In this document: one piece after another, positions 8,351-17,449 of the stretch | Layout of the letters: the number at the start of each line of letters is the position of its first letter | Numbering within the stretch: position 1 is the stretch's first letter | From: Betaproteobacteria bacterium | GTDB lineage: Bacteria; Pseudomonadota; Gammaproteobacteria; Burkholderiales; Burkholderiaceae_A | Direction: 5' to 3' | Length of the DNA stretch: 31,540 bases | NCBI GenBank assembly: GCA_028139685.1 | Contig: JAOINQ010000007.1 | Span: forward strand, 1 to 31,540 | Notes under the pieces: generated by a model | What the model saw: only the letters and a program-made list of their open reading frames with translations | The model's database searches: none | Told to the model about the DNA's origin: nothing | Translations under genes and position numbers: made by a program

Positions 8351-9148
8351 TCAAGTTTTATTTTTAAAAATAAGCGAGGCGTGTCTCCCAGTTTGATTTT
8401 CTCGACGATGAGAGAAAAATAAGTCCTCATTCTTATAAGTGCACATATCGTGTGAAAGAAATACAGCTTTAATTTTGTTTAGCTTAAGAGCCTCGTTTAT
8501 CTGATATTTTGCTATATACCTGAGGTCCATGAAAGTTTGTTTTTCAAATTTTAGGAATGCGCCCTTAAATTTTGTTTCGGATCCAACAAATTGGTTTTCT
8601 AATTCAGCACCAACTGCATAAAATTTTTGACTTATGCAAGGTCCTAACCAAATATATATGGTGTTTTCGCTTACCTTATTAAGTTTATTAAGTTTGAAAA
8701 AAAAATTTTTAAAGAAAACACCTATAATCCCATTTAACAATCCTTTCCATCCACAATGTATTGATCCAATTAAGTCCCCTTCCTGACTACTAACTAAAAT
8801 TGGTAAGCAGTCGGCTGTTAGGATAACTGAACATCTACATACCTTAGAAGTAATACTGGAGTCGGCAACGGGCGAGTCTATCATATCATGGACGAACTTC
8901 TGCTCACCGAATGAGTCGATATCAATTATTTTATTACTATGTATTTGGTTAAGCCATACAACCTTACAGTTAATATGATTCAATAAAATTTTTCTGTTAT
9001 ATTTTACGGAATCTGCAATGTCGCCAACATTATCAGCAAGATTAAAATACGAATATGGGTGTTTTGAAAACCCACCAATTCGAGTAGTATAAAATGCTTT
9101 AACATTAGCAGGGAAAAAATCTTTTATTGCAACAATCGATGGAGACAT
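8351..9148 (-). CDS. pgeF: Polyphenol oxidase / purine nucleoside phosphorylase family protein PgeF (YfiH)
   Basis: 265 aa. Family motifs are visible: FYTTRIGGFSKHPYSYFNL near the N-terminus, LTADCLPILVSS, SIHCGWKGLLNGI and LGPCISQKFYAVG. These hold the His, Cys and His residues of the metal site. Members were first called laccases. The E. coli protein edits peptidoglycan precursors (it removes L-Ser-containing errors), and others act on purine nucleosides. The gene overlaps the 3' end of rluD by 25 bases, which implies translational coupling. The same rluD-pgeF order, with bamD divergent, exists in E. coli (rluD-yfiH, yfiO), which supports the call. Confidence 0.92.
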   Translation of the reverse strand: MSPSIVAIKDFFPANVKAFYTTRIGGFSKHPYSYFNLADNVGDIADSVKYNRKILLNHINCKVVWLNQIHSNKIIDIDSFGEQKFVHDMIDSPVADSSITSKVCRCSVILTADCLPILVSSQEGDLIGSIHCGWKGLLNGIIGVFFKNFFFKLNKLNKVSENTIYIWLGPCISQKFYAVGAELENQFVGSETKFKGAFLKFEKQTFMDLRYIAKYQINEALKLNKIKAVFLSHDMCTYKNEDLFFSHRRENQTGRHASLIFKNKT

Positions 9149-10107
9149 ATTCCTGCTTCTCTTATCTGTCTTTTTAAATCATGTGGCGGAAATACTTGAA
9201 AGGTCATTGGGAATTTCTTTATTGGGTCATAGAAAGCTAAAGAAAAAGCGTGTAATGCCTGTCTTGGCATAACTTTTTCTCTAAGATGTCTAGGGGCGCC
9301 TCGTTTGTATACACCATCTCCTACGATTGGGTGACCAATACCCTCCATGTGTACTCTAATCTGGTGTGTTCTACCCGTATTTAAAATGCATTTCACCAGG
9401 GAAACTTTTTGGTTTTGCAAGTGACCTGTTTCAATGGGAATTACTGTTGTATGAGCAAATTTCCCTTTACCGGTTTTTGAAATCATGAAACGCAATCGGT
9501 TCGCACTATCTCTATCAATTTTTCCTTCTATTTCAATCTTTGTTGTAAAACTCCCCCAAACAAGTGCCAGGTAATTTCTTCGAACACTTTTCTTCAAAAT
9601 TTGCATAGACAGAGAATCAAATGCAAGTCTATTTTTGGCTACAACAACAAGGCCAGTCGTATCCTTGTCTAGCCTATGCACAATGCCAGCGCGTGGCAGT
9701 TTTCTAGATTCAGGATACTTGAAAAGCAACCCATTTAAGATTGTATTCTCGTAGTTTCCATTTCCAGGATGCATTATCAAATTTGCCCTTTTGTTGATAA
9801 CTAAAAGATTATCATCCTCATAAATTTGATCAAACGGTATTTCCTGGGGTTTTAAATTGATAACCTCGGGTTCTGGTAAACGAATCTGTATAATTTCACC
9901 AATTCTTGTAATATGGCTCGGTTCAGTGGGTTCTCCGTTCAAACAAATAAACTCAGCATCGATTAGCTTTTTCAACCTTGAACGCGAGACTCCTTCAATT
10001 ACATCTGTGAGTAATCGGTCTATCCTTTTATTGGAATATATCTTAGAAATAACTATCTCAAAATATTCATTATCTTTGTATTCAATATCAAAATTTTCCA
10101 TTACCAT
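9124..10107 (-). CDS. rluD: 23S rRNA pseudouridine synthase RluD
   Basis: 327 aa. An S4 RNA-binding domain lies at about 24-80 (RIDRLLTDVIEGVSRSRLKK). The RluA-family catalytic domain has GIVHRLDKDTTGLVVVAKN, with catalytic Asp147 in HRLD, and later GRTHQIRVHMEGIGHPIVGD. RluD makes pseudouridines 1911, 1915 and 1917 in helix 69 of 23S rRNA. The RluD assignment rather than RluC comes from the bamD/pgeF context. The start may be Met1 (10107) or Met3. Its start codon lies only 28 bases from that of bamD on the other strand, so the divergent promoters must overlap the coding regions. Confidence 0.93.
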   Translation of the reverse strand: MVMENFDIEYKDNEYFEIVISKIYSNKRIDRLLTDVIEGVSRSRLKKLIDAEFICLNGEPTEPSHITRIGEIIQIRLPEPEVINLKPQEIPFDQIYEDDNLLVINKRANLIMHPGNGNYENTILNGLLFKYPESRKLPRAGIVHRLDKDTTGLVVVAKNRLAFDSLSMQILKKSVRRNYLALVWGSFTTKIEIEGKIDRDSANRLRFMISKTGKGKFAHTTVIPIETGHLQNQKVSLVKCILNTGRTHQIRVHMEGIGHPIVGDGVYKRGAPRHLREKVMPRQALHAFSLAFYDPIKKFPMTFQVFPPHDLKRQIREAGICLHRLLQ

Positions 10108-10135
10108 TATAATTTTATCGAATTTGCAAACTGTT

Positions 10136-11008
10136 ATGCATATCTATATACCTATAATAATAGCGTCATTTTTATTAATTGGGTGCGCATCTAAAGGTCT
10201 CGACAAGACGGATACATGGAGCGCACAGAAGCTGTATAGAGAGGCTCGTTCTGAATTAAACGTAGGTAATTATGAAACGGCTGTTTCCATTTACCAAAAA
10301 TTATCATCTAGATTTCCATTTGGAAAGTATGCGCAACAAGGATCCCTTGATATTGCTTATGCCCACTGGAAAAATGGAGACTCGGGCATTGCTCTCGCGA
10401 GTTTAGACCGCTACAACAAGCTTTATCCGAGTCAGGATGGGTCAGACTATGCGCTTTATCTGCGTGGCTTAATCAACTTTAACGAGAATCAAACTCTTTT
10501 TAGTTCCATCACCGGAGAAGATATGGCAGAAAGAGACGCAGAAGCTGGCAGGATAGCGTTTGCATCTTTTAAACGACTAGTTGAAAATTTTCCGAACACC
10601 CCCTACAAAGAAGACGCGATTAAACGCATGAAATTTTTACGTAATGTGCTAGCTGAGAATGAAGCGCATGTTGCAAGATATTATATGCGTCGGAAAGCCT
10701 ATATTGCATCATTAAATAGATCTAAAGTAATTCTCAGTCAGTATCACGGAACGCCGGCCATAGAAGAGGCGCTTGCACTCATGGTTACCATCTATCAGAT
10801 TCTCGGATTACAAGATTTATCAAACGATTCACTTAGAGTTTTAAAACTCAACTATCCACTGAGCCCATATTTAGAGTATCAATATGACCCTCAAGAACGG
10901 GGAGGCTTGCCAAAAAGCATTAGACGAAAAACAAACACGACCTGGAATGAGTTCAACTTTATAAAAAGTTTGAAAAATATCGTACCTAAAGGTCTTATTG
11001 AGGACTAG
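10136..11008 (+). CDS. bamD: Outer membrane protein assembly factor BamD (lipoprotein)
   Basis: 290 aa from the ATG at 10136. This start is chosen because it begins directly with a lipoprotein signal peptide: MHIYIPIIIASFLLIGC, with lipobox LIGC and lipidated Cys17. The open frame reaches back to 9857, but that part is antisense to rluD and makes no sense as protein. The mature protein is built of TPR-like helical repeats: AQKLYREARSELNVGNYETA, the YQKLSSRFPFGKYAQQGSLD type, and FPNTPYKEDAIKRMKFLRN. BamD is the essential scaffold that binds the BAM complex and substrate C-terminal signals in the periplasm. Its 3' end overlaps the convergent gene at 10995 by 14 bases, so no intrinsic terminator lies between them. 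Confidence 0.95.
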   Translation: MHIYIPIIIASFLLIGCASKGLDKTDTWSAQKLYREARSELNVGNYETAVSIYQKLSSRFPFGKYAQQGSLDIAYAHWKNGDSGIALASLDRYNKLYPSQDGSDYALYLRGLINFNENQTLFSSITGEDMAERDAEAGRIAFASFKRLVENFPNTPYKEDAIKRMKFLRNVLAENEAHVARYYMRRKAYIASLNRSKVILSQYHGTPAIEEALALMVTIYQILGLQDLSNDSLRVLKLNYPLSPYLEYQYDPQERGGLPKSIRRKTNTTWNEFNFIKSLKNIVPKGLIED

Positions 11009-11336
11009 TTATGCCCCTTTGTTCTTTCTTTCTTAGCCTTTTTTTTTCTCGTATATCAGCGCGGAATTCTCGTCTCTCAAGAAGAATACTCTGCCGCATC
11101 AATTCAAGGTTACGCATTCCGGTTTCATAGTCAATGTCAAGATTTTCCAGGCATTGTCCTGAAAAAAATTTGGCTAAACATTTATTTTCTCTTGAAGATA
11201 TCTCATTTAAAAATTTTTTCTTTTCTTTTTTTAATTTGTCAAGTTTTTCCTGAAATTGTTCTTCTGTTGGATTTGCCTGAGCATAAGAATTAAGGCACAT
11301 GAACATAATGAATAAAATAAGAACTAGTTTCATCAT
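10995..11336 (-). CDS. Small secreted coiled-coil protein with a Cys-x8-Cys core, function unknown
   Basis: 113 aa. Residues 1-21 form a clear Sec signal peptide (MMKLVLILFIMFMCLNSYAQ, cleavage likely after AQA), so the protein should be periplasmic. The mature part is highly charged and helical. Lys/Glu-rich segments lie at 25-50 and 86-107, flanking a core CLAKFFSGQC with Cys53 and Cys62. From memory, uncharacterised betaproteobacterial periplasmic proteins share such a Cys-x8-Cys core followed by a long helix; I cannot name a function. The two cysteines could form a disulfide. It starts in a 4-base overlap with the zapE stop (11333-11336), so translation is coupled, and it overlaps bamD tail-to-tail by 14 bases. 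Confidence 0.8.
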   Translation of the reverse strand: MMKLVLILFIMFMCLNSYAQANPTEEQFQEKLDKLKKEKKKFLNEISSRENKCLAKFFSGQCLENLDIDYETGMRNLELMRQSILLERREFRADIREKKRLRKKEQRGITSPQ

Positions 11337-12430
11337 TGGTATGCAGTAATCTCTTGAAGTCTACTTTTTGTTCTCTCGAAATCCATAGCTTTAATAGTAT
11401 TAGAAAATAATAGATCTAAATTAACATCAGCAGAAAGAATTAAATGTATTTTTCTATCATAAATGATATCTATGAACCATGTAAAACGGGTTGCTGCAGA
11501 TAAATTTTCTTTTGTTAACATTGGAATTCTTTCTATGATAAATACCTTAAATAGCTCGCTTAGATCCAAATATTCCTCCTTAGATCGAAAAGAAGAGCAC
11601 AATGCATCAAATTTAAACCAACATGCATTTTCTGCCATGGCGACAATACTTATCCGTCTATTGGTAAGGGTGATAAAATCTGCGGATTGAACAGGTCCAT
11701 TGGTAATTGCATTAAATTGTGCCTGTAGAATTTGTTGACATTCATCATTGTGCGGAGAATGGTATTTTTTTTGTAACAAGTTTTCTCTTTGAAACATAGG
11801 ATTAGCCGACTCCATAAACCGTTCTCTTCTGTGATCCGGTCCGTCAGGGATTCGAATAATTTCTACTATTGTTTTAAGCAACAAAATCGCAGGGACAAAA
11901 GTTTCCCTTTGCAGACCATCTTTGTACAGATCGTCCGGATGGAAATTTGATGTAATGACAAATGACACATTGAATTCGTTTAGATGCCTGAAAAGTGCCT
12001 CAAATATCATGGCGTGAGCAATATCTTGCACATGAAACTCATCAAAACAAATTAAATTGTAATTCCGGGCTAGTTTTTTTGATATCTTTATTAGAGGGTC
12101 CTTGTGTCCTTTCAAAAGAATGAGCTCCTCCTGAATGTTTTGCATAAATTCATGTAAGTGAATTCTTAATTTTTTCTTTATCGGAAGGGATGAAAAAAAC
12201 AGATCCATTAAAAATGTTTTTCCCCGACCAACTCCTCCATAAATATACAAACCTTTGGGAACTACGGAATTACGTAATAAAAATTTATTTTGTTTTTCTA
12301 AAAAAATTTCCCATTCGATGACCAGCTGATAAAGATACCCTAAGACGTTTTTCTGACCCTTGTCACTAGAGAAACCATTTTTTTTTCTTTCCTTCTCATA
12401 GAGCTCTAGGATATTTGAGGGGCAGCTCAA
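11333..12430 (-). CDS. zapE: Cell division AFG1-family ATPase ZapE
   Basis: 365 aa. The AFG1-like ATPase signature is present: Walker A GGVGRGKT (65-72) followed by FLMDLFF, HLHEFM at 91-96, Walker B ICFDEFHVQDIAHAM (127 onward), and the sensor-like VITSNFHPDDLYKDGLQRE. It is a peripheral inner-membrane ATPase that associates with FtsZ late in division and under low oxygen or heat; it is related to yeast Afg1/Lace1, which acts in mitochondrial protein turnover. The gene begins 15 bases downstream of gltA on the same strand, and its stop overlaps the small secreted-protein gene. In many Burkholderiales zapE follows the 2-oxoglutarate dehydrogenase genes; here it follows gltA directly. Confidence 0.93.
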   Translation of the reverse strand: MSCPSNILELYEKERKKNGFSSDKGQKNVLGYLYQLVIEWEIFLEKQNKFLLRNSVVPKGLYIYGGVGRGKTFLMDLFFSSLPIKKKLRIHLHEFMQNIQEELILLKGHKDPLIKISKKLARNYNLICFDEFHVQDIAHAMIFEALFRHLNEFNVSFVITSNFHPDDLYKDGLQRETFVPAILLLKTIVEIIRIPDGPDHRRERFMESANPMFQRENLLQKKYHSPHNDECQQILQAQFNAITNGPVQSADFITLTNRRISIVAMAENACWFKFDALCSSFRSKEEYLDLSELFKVFIIERIPMLTKENLSAATRFTWFIDIIYDRKIHLILSADVNLDLLFSNTIKAMDFERTKSRLQEITAYQ

Positions 12431-12445
12431 TTGAATAATTTAGAA

Positions 12446-13756
12446 CTATCGAGTTTTTAAGGGTTGAACATCACGTTTTACAGAGCCAACAAACGATTGT
12501 CTAGGGCGCCCAATCTTGTATTCCGAATCGGTTATCATCTCCTTCCACTGAGATATCCAACCAATAGTACGTGCCAATGCAAAAATACATGTAAACATTT
12601 CTTTAGGTACGCCGAGAGCCCTTAGGGTGATTCCGGAGTAGAAATCAACATTTGGATAAAGCTTCCTTTCAACGAAATAAGTATCCTCAAGAGCAATTTT
12701 TTCAAGCTCAAGCGCTAACTTAAACAAAGGGTCGTTTTCCAAGCCCAACTCTGCTAGTACCTGTCGACACGTCTCTTGCATAATTTTTGCCCGCGGATCA
12801 AAATTTTTATAAACCCTATGGCCAAAACCCATCAATCTTACGCCCGAATCCTTATTTTTGACTTTTTCCATAAATTCGCCAACTTTTTTTACACCGCCAT
12901 CCTCATGAATTTTTTCTAACATCTCTAAACATGCCTGATTAGCTCCCCCGTGTGCAGGACCCCATAGACAAGCTATTCCGCTCGCTACAGCAGCATATGG
13001 ACTGGTTCCAGAGGAACCGCAGAGCCTAACGGTGGACGTAGAGGCATTTTGTTCGTGATCTGCATGTAAAATAAATATTCTATCCAAAGCTCGGGTAAGT
13101 ATCTTTTTTTCCTGAAAATCACTTAAAGGGGTGCCAAACATCATACGTAAAAAATTACCGGTGTAAGAAAGATCAGAACGCGGAAACATGAATGGTCTAC
13201 CTTTAGAATATGTATGGATCATCGCAATTAGAGTAGGCATTTTTGCTATGAGTCTAAGCAAACTTAACTCGTGTTGCTCCTCTGAATTTACATCTAAACT
13301 GTCTGGATAAAACGCAGCCATTCCCCCTATTAACCCAGTTAAAACAGCCATTGGATGAGCATTCCTGGGGTATCCGTTCATAAATTGCGCCATCGACTCA
13401 TGAACCATTGAGTATGATTTGACTAATTTTTCAAACTCGTCTTTTTCTATAGCATTGGGCAAATCCCCATTTTGCAATAAAAAGCAAACCTCTAGAAAAT
13501 CACATTCGAGAGCAAGCTGTTCTATCGGATATCCGCGATAAAGAAGAATTCCTTTATCACCATCAATATATGTAATATTCGATTGACAAGAAGCTGTGGA
13601 GAGAAAGCCAGGATCATAAGTGAACTTTCCGGTAGCCTTGTACAAGCTACGAATGTCAATGACATCGGGACCCGCTGTTCCTGCCAGGACCGGCAAATCA
13701 ACAGGGTCGCTTCCGTCAGAAAAAGATATAGTAGCTCTATTATCACCTACCACCAT
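12446..13756 (-). CDS. gltA: Citrate synthase (type I, hexameric)
   Basis: 436 aa, the length of Gram-negative NADH-sensitive citrate synthases. Active-site residues are all present: His269 in [12 protein letters not shown], His313 in [15 protein letters not shown], and Asp371 in [28 protein letters not shown] precedes them. It condenses acetyl-CoA and oxaloacetate to citrate and competes with the PHB genes for acetyl-CoA. AGGAGG at 13760-13765 lies only 3 bases from the ATG and 6 from the GTG that is codon 2, so initiation at either codon is possible. It is the last gene of the sdhCDAB-sdhE-gltA unit, 26 bases after sdhE. Confidence 0.96.
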   Translation of the reverse strand: MVVGDNRATISFSDGSDPVDLPVLAGTAGPDVIDIRSLYKATGKFTYDPGFLSTASCQSNITYIDGDKGILLYRGYPIEQLALECDFLEVCFLLQNGDLPNAIEKDEFEKLVKSYSMVHESMAQFMNGYPRNAHPMAVLTGLIGGMAAFYPDSLDVNSEEQHELSLLRLIAKMPTLIAMIHTYSKGRPFMFPRSDLSYTGNFLRMMFGTPLSDFQEKKILTRALDRIFILHADHEQNASTSTVRLCGSSGTSPYAAVASGIACLWGPAHGGANQACLEMLEKIHEDGGVKKVGEFMEKVKNKDSGVRLMGFGHRVYKNFDPRAKIMQETCRQVLAELGLENDPLFKLALELEKIALEDTYFVERKLYPNVDFYSGITLRALGVPKEMFTCIFALARTIGWISQWKEMITDSEYKIGRPRQSFVGSVKRDVQPLKTR

Positions 13757-13759
13757 ATG

Positions 13760-13765
13760 CCTCCT
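13760..13765 (-). promoter_or_regulatory. Strong Shine-Dalgarno site of gltA
   Basis: AGGAGG on the minus strand. It is 3 bases from the ATG at 13756 and 6 bases from the following in-frame GTG. The spacing favours the GTG slightly, so the annotated start may be one codon too early. Confidence 0.55.
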
Positions 13766-13782
13766 TTTCTACAGATTGCGGA

Positions 13783-14029
13783 TCAGCAAGATCTTAGTTT
13801 AGATAATAAAGAAAGTGTTTCCGGAGAAAGATCATTTTCATTTAGTTTCTCGATATCTAAAATAATATCAAGTAACTCATTGTCAGTTTTGTCGAGAAGT
13901 TTTTCCAAAGCTAACCACTCGCCTTCACTTAAAACCTTCTGATACCTTGAAAAAAAACGTTTTAAGATTATATCATTTTCAAGAAGTCCGCGGCGCGCTC
14001 TCCATATTATTTTTTTTTTTATCTAACAT
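13783..14029 (-). CDS. sdhE: Succinate dehydrogenase assembly factor SdhE, reading frame interrupted at an A11 run
   Basis: A start at 14029 overlaps the end of sdhB by 11 bases and gives M-L-D-K-K-K, then meets a stop after about 16 codons. One frame over, uninterrupted coding continues as [19 protein letters not shown] through ...SLLSKLRSC to the TGA at 13783-13785. The switch falls in a run of 11 A (14010-14020). With 10 A the product would be 81 aa, the size and sequence of SdhE, including the RGxxE motif (RGLLE). SdhE helps attach FAD to SdhA. Its position between sdhB and gltA is the standard one. The frame that holds the conserved region has no ATG, GTG or TTG after its upstream stop. 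Causes could be a sequencing error, RNA polymerase slippage restoring the frame, or a fresh mutation. The downstream part shows no decay. Confidence 0.85.
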
Positions 14030-14738
14030 TTCTTTTAACCATGAGATCTTTAATTTTCCCTATCGCCTTTGTCGGATTCAAACCCTTTGGACAAACATCA
14101 ACACAGTTCATTATTGTGTGACATCTAAACAACCGGTAGGGATCTTCGAGGTTATCCAATCTTTCAGCGGTATTCTCGTCTCTGCTATCCGCGATAAATC
14201 TGTATGCCTGTAATAGTCCAGCAGGACCGACAAATTTGTCAGGGTTCCACCAAAATGAAGGACAGCTTGTTGAACAACACGCACACAAAATACACTCATA
14301 GAGACCATCAAGTTCCTCCCGTTGTTGCGGGCTTTGTTTACGCTCTTTTTCGGGAGGAACAGAAGAGTTTTGTAGGTAAGGCTTGATAGAGTCATATTGC
14401 TTAAAGAATTGAGTCATATCAACTATCAAGTCTCTGATGACGGGAAGGCCCGGGAGCGGCTTTAAAACAATAGGTTCACTCAAATCATTTAAATTCGTTA
14501 TACAGGCCAGTCCATTTTTACCATTTATATTCATTGCGTCAGAACCACAAACGCCTTCCCGACAGGATTTTCTAAGAGCTATTGAATCATCAACTGTTCC
14601 TTTAATCTTTAACAAAGCATCAAGTAGCATGCGGTCTGTACTTCTAAGCCCAACTATTACGTCTTGCATATAAGGTTTCTTGTCCTTGTCAGGATTGTAT
14701 CTAAAAATCTTAAATTTAGTTTCTCTAACTTCTGACAT
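14019..14738 (-). CDS. sdhB: Succinate dehydrogenase iron-sulfur subunit
   Basis: 239 aa. The 2Fe-2S ligands are in [12 protein letters not shown] (Cys59, Cys64) and Cys79, with Asp at the third position as in E. coli. The 4Fe-4S and 3Fe-4S ligands are [11 protein letters not shown] (Cys149, 152, 155, 159) and [11 protein letters not shown] (206, 212, 216). It passes electrons from the SdhA flavin to quinone in complex II. A GGAGGG site lies 4 bases before the ATG. It is 11 bases after sdhA, and its stop overlaps the sdhE start. Confidence 0.97.
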   Translation of the reverse strand: MSEVRETKFKIFRYNPDKDKKPYMQDVIVGLRSTDRMLLDALLKIKGTVDDSIALRKSCREGVCGSDAMNINGKNGLACITNLNDLSEPIVLKPLPGLPVIRDLIVDMTQFFKQYDSIKPYLQNSSVPPEKERKQSPQQREELDGLYECILCACCSTSCPSFWWNPDKFVGPAGLLQAYRFIADSRDENTAERLDNLEDPYRLFRCHTIMNCVDVCPKGLNPTKAIGKIKDLMVKRNVR

Positions 14739-14749
14739 ACGACCCTCCC

Positions 14750-16552
14750 TTAAAAAGTTCTCTTTTTTGGTGCAAAAGACTCAACTGACGAAGGTTTCAA
14801 AACGACAGGTTTGTAGTCAAGTCTGTTTTCTTTTGAGAACCATAAGGTATGTTTCATCCAACGTGAGTCATCCCTCTCGGCAAAGTTGTCATGTGAATGT
14901 GCTCCTCTACTTTCTTTTCTGGCATCGGCTGAGATGATGGTGGCTTTAGCAACTTCTATCATATTGAAAACTTCTATTGCTTCAATTCTAGCCGTGTTAA
15001 ACACTGACGATTTATCCTTTATGCAAAGCTTATCCATCGAACTATCTATATCCAATATTTTTTCTACGCCTTTTTTTAATAATCCCTCGTTCCGAAAAAC
15101 TCCGCAATATTTCTGGGTTGTCTCCCTAATGAGATTCCCAGTTTCCATCACATCCTCTCCTGCCTTGTTACTATCCAATCGCTTTATACGCTCGATCGTC
15201 TTATCTGCACCATCCGACGGAACCTTTTTATGACCTTCAGATGAAATATTTTTGTTAACTAAGTGTCTACCAGTTGCTCGGCCAAAAACTATTAGGTCTA
15301 GAAGTGAGTTAGTTCCCAGTCTATTAGCACCATGCACCGATACACACGCGCATTCTCCAATAGCATAAAGTCCCTCAACAACTGAGTGACTACCCTGCAT
15401 CCCATCTTGTGAATCCGGTATAACTACCTGGCCGTTTATGTCTGTAGGTATTCCCCCCATCTGGTAATGGATTGTCGGAACAACTGGTATTGGATCTTTA
15501 ATGGGATCAACATTTGCGAATTTAATCGCTATTTCCCTTATAGAAGGAAGCTTTTTTAATATTTTCTCTTCGCCTAGATGATCCAACTTTAGCAGAACGT
15601 GATCTTTATTTTCACCACATCCTCTTCCCTCATTAATTTCTTGACCCATAGAGCGAGATACGAAATCTCTGGGAGCCAAATCTTTTAAGGTAGGTGCATA
15701 CCGCTCCATAAAACGTTCCCCATCACTATTTAAGAGTACTCCGCCTTCACCTCTGACACCCTCTGTAATCAAAACACCAGCGCCGGCAACTCCAGTTGGA
15801 TGAAACTGCCAAAATTCCATATCCTGTAATGGTATGTCTGCCCTTGCCGCCATCCCTGCTCCGTCACCTGTGTTGATAAAAGCATTCGTAGATGCTGCCC
15901 AAATTCTACCTGCACCACCCGTGGCTAAAACAGTGGCTTTACTCTCAAAAAACATTAAGTTGCCAGTTTCCATTTCCAATGCTACGACACCAACACAATC
16001 CCCATCATTGTTTCGTACAAGGTCGAGTGCCATCCACTCTATAAAAAATTGGGTTTTTGATTCGACATTTTTTTGGTACAACGTGTGCAAGAGAGCGTGA
16101 CCGGTTCTGTCAGCAGCAGCGCAAGCTCTTTGAACAGGCTTTTCCCCAAGATTTGCGGTGTGGCCACCAAACGGTCTTTGATAAATTGTTCCATCTTCAT
16201 TTCTGTCAAAGGGCATACCGAAGTGCTCAAGCTCATAAACAGCGCTGGTCGCTTCCCTGCACATAAATTCAATAGCATCTTGATCTCCAAGATAATCAGA
16301 ACCCTTTACTGTATCGAACATATGCCAATACCAGTTATCCTCACTCATATTACCCAAAGAGGCGCCGATTCCACCCTGTGCGGCTACCGTATGAGAACGA
16401 GTTGGAAAAACTTTAGACAACACTGCTACCTTTGCATTTGACTGAGCTAGCTGCAATGAACAACGCATTCCAGCTCCACCAGCTCCAACTATTACCGAAT
16501 CGAATCTCCTTCGAGGCATCCCTGATATGTTGTGTGAGAGTACGACAGCCAT
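14750..16552 (-). CDS. sdhA: Succinate dehydrogenase flavoprotein subunit
   Basis: 600 aa. The dinucleotide motif [16 protein letters not shown] is at about 21-36. The covalent-FAD histidine, His54, lies in [18 protein letters not shown]. The substrate-site block has [20 protein letters not shown] and [19 protein letters not shown]. The C-terminal domain holds [19 protein letters not shown]. It oxidises succinate to fumarate at the inner face of the cytoplasmic membrane. It is typical in length and complete. It lies 22 bases after sdhD and 11 before sdhB. Confidence 0.97.
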   Translation of the reverse strand: MAVVLSHNISGMPRRRFDSVIVGAGGAGMRCSLQLAQSNAKVAVLSKVFPTRSHTVAAQGGIGASLGNMSEDNWYWHMFDTVKGSDYLGDQDAIEFMCREATSAVYELEHFGMPFDRNEDGTIYQRPFGGHTANLGEKPVQRACAAADRTGHALLHTLYQKNVESKTQFFIEWMALDLVRNNDGDCVGVVALEMETGNLMFFESKATVLATGGAGRIWAASTNAFINTGDGAGMAARADIPLQDMEFWQFHPTGVAGAGVLITEGVRGEGGVLLNSDGERFMERYAPTLKDLAPRDFVSRSMGQEINEGRGCGENKDHVLLKLDHLGEEKILKKLPSIREIAIKFANVDPIKDPIPVVPTIHYQMGGIPTDINGQVVIPDSQDGMQGSHSVVEGLYAIGECACVSVHGANRLGTNSLLDLIVFGRATGRHLVNKNISSEGHKKVPSDGADKTIERIKRLDSNKAGEDVMETGNLIRETTQKYCGVFRNEGLLKKGVEKILDIDSSMDKLCIKDKSSVFNTARIEAIEVFNMIEVAKATIISADARKESRGAHSHDNFAERDDSRWMKHTLWFSKENRLDYKPVVLKPSSVESFAPKKRTF

Positions 16553-16574
16553 TTAACTAAAATCCTTTTCTATT

Positions 16575-16940
16575 TCAAATTCTAACCAAGATAGTAACAA
16601 TCCAAACCCCGCAACCTAACAGCCAAAAAATGGAAAAAATCTGTAGTCCTATTTTTATCCCGACTGGTTTGATGTAATCCATCCATAATTCTCTTATTCC
16701 CACCCATGCGTGATATATGAGGGAAATTGCTGCGGCAATACTGAGCGCTTTCATCCAGACTGACTCAAATAAGCCTTTCCAACTGGCAAACCCATGCAAG
16801 TCAACAACAACTAAGTTCGCTATAAAAACCAGAGTATACAATACCAAAATGACAGCAGTAGCTCTCTGTAAAATCCAATCACTCAGACCGTTGTGGGCAA
16901 TTACACCCCCGTTTACCAATTCCGCGCGTCGCTCATTCAT
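16575..16940 (-). CDS. sdhD: Succinate dehydrogenase membrane anchor subunit D
   Basis: 121 aa from the ATG at 16940. The frame stays open to 16973, but those 11 extra codons lie inside the sdhC coding sequence, and AGG at 16948-16950 sits 7 bases before the 16940 ATG. The protein has three membrane segments (about 20-45, 50-75 and 90-118). HNGLSDWILQRATAVILV and HAWVGIRELWMDYIKP are the usual quinone/haem-side elements. With SdhC it anchors SdhAB and binds ubiquinone. The order C-D-A-B-E is the common proteobacterial one. Confidence 0.9.
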   Translation of the reverse strand: MNERRAELVNGGVIAHNGLSDWILQRATAVILVLYTLVFIANLVVVDLHGFASWKGLFESVWMKALSIAAAISLIYHAWVGIRELWMDYIKPVGIKIGLQIFSIFWLLGCGVWIVTILVRI

Positions 16941-16948
16941 CAAAAAAC

Positions 16949-17344
16949 CTAAAATAGTTTTGTTATAGCCCAATAAATCACTAACCCACTCGTTATAAGA
17001 GCGCTAATAATTACGATAATTCCCCATTTATTAGTCTCGCTTTTCCCTAATCCGATATGAAGGTCACACATGAGATGCCTTATGCCAGCAAAAAAATGAT
17101 GTATGTACGCCCAAGAAACACCCATTAAAAGAAAAAATATTATTGGGCTTTTGACCATTTCTATTGCTTTATCAAAGCTTTGAGGTGTTTTAACGCTTTC
17201 TCCGAACAAATAGATCAAAAACGGAAGTATTAAAAAAAGACTTGCACCACTGATTCTGTGAAGAATAGACATTATTCCGGCAGCTGGTAAGCGATAAGTT
17301 AATATTTGATCTATTCGTATATTTCGGTATTTTTTCCTACCCAT
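16949..17344 (-). CDS. sdhC: Succinate dehydrogenase cytochrome b556 subunit
   Basis: 131 aa, three membrane segments. HRISGASLFLILPF holds the quinone-site Ser and Arg region. SWAYIHHFFAGIRHLMCDLH carries the haem b histidine and the HHFFAGIRHL family signature. It forms the membrane part of complex II with SdhD. It is the first gene of the sdh-gltA unit and is divergent from mdh across 102 bases. No Shine-Dalgarno site is evident before its ATG. Confidence 0.93.
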   Translation of the reverse strand: MGRKKYRNIRIDQILTYRLPAAGIMSILHRISGASLFLILPFLIYLFGESVKTPQSFDKAIEMVKSPIIFFLLMGVSWAYIHHFFAGIRHLMCDLHIGLGKSETNKWGIIVIISALITSGLVIYWAITKLF

Positions 17345-17435
17345 AAAAGCAAAAATTGTTTACCATTCTGTTTGAATTAACTGCTTATTGTTCCATTACT
17401 TTAGCTGCAAGTAAACCTTAATAACCTAGTATTTT

Positions 17436-17449
17436 GGAGTGAGATTTTG
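17436..17449 (+). promoter_or_regulatory. Shine-Dalgarno site and TTG start of mdh
   Basis: GGAG at 17436-17439 lies 7 bases before TTG (17447-17449). No in-frame ATG is near, and the protein N-terminus aligns with the family from this codon. The site therefore decides a non-ATG start. Confidence 0.75.

Noticed and set aside
9857..10135. N-terminal extension of the bamD open frame back to 9857
   Set aside because: It is antisense to rluD, and the lipoprotein signal peptide begins exactly at the ATG at 10136.
16073..16441. Overlapping frames on both strands inside sdhA
   Set aside because: sdhA is intact with all motifs; the other frames have no family match and no start signals.
16941..16973. 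Longer start for sdhD at 16973
   Set aside because: The added residues are read from inside sdhC, and a ribosome binding site fits the 16940 ATG.
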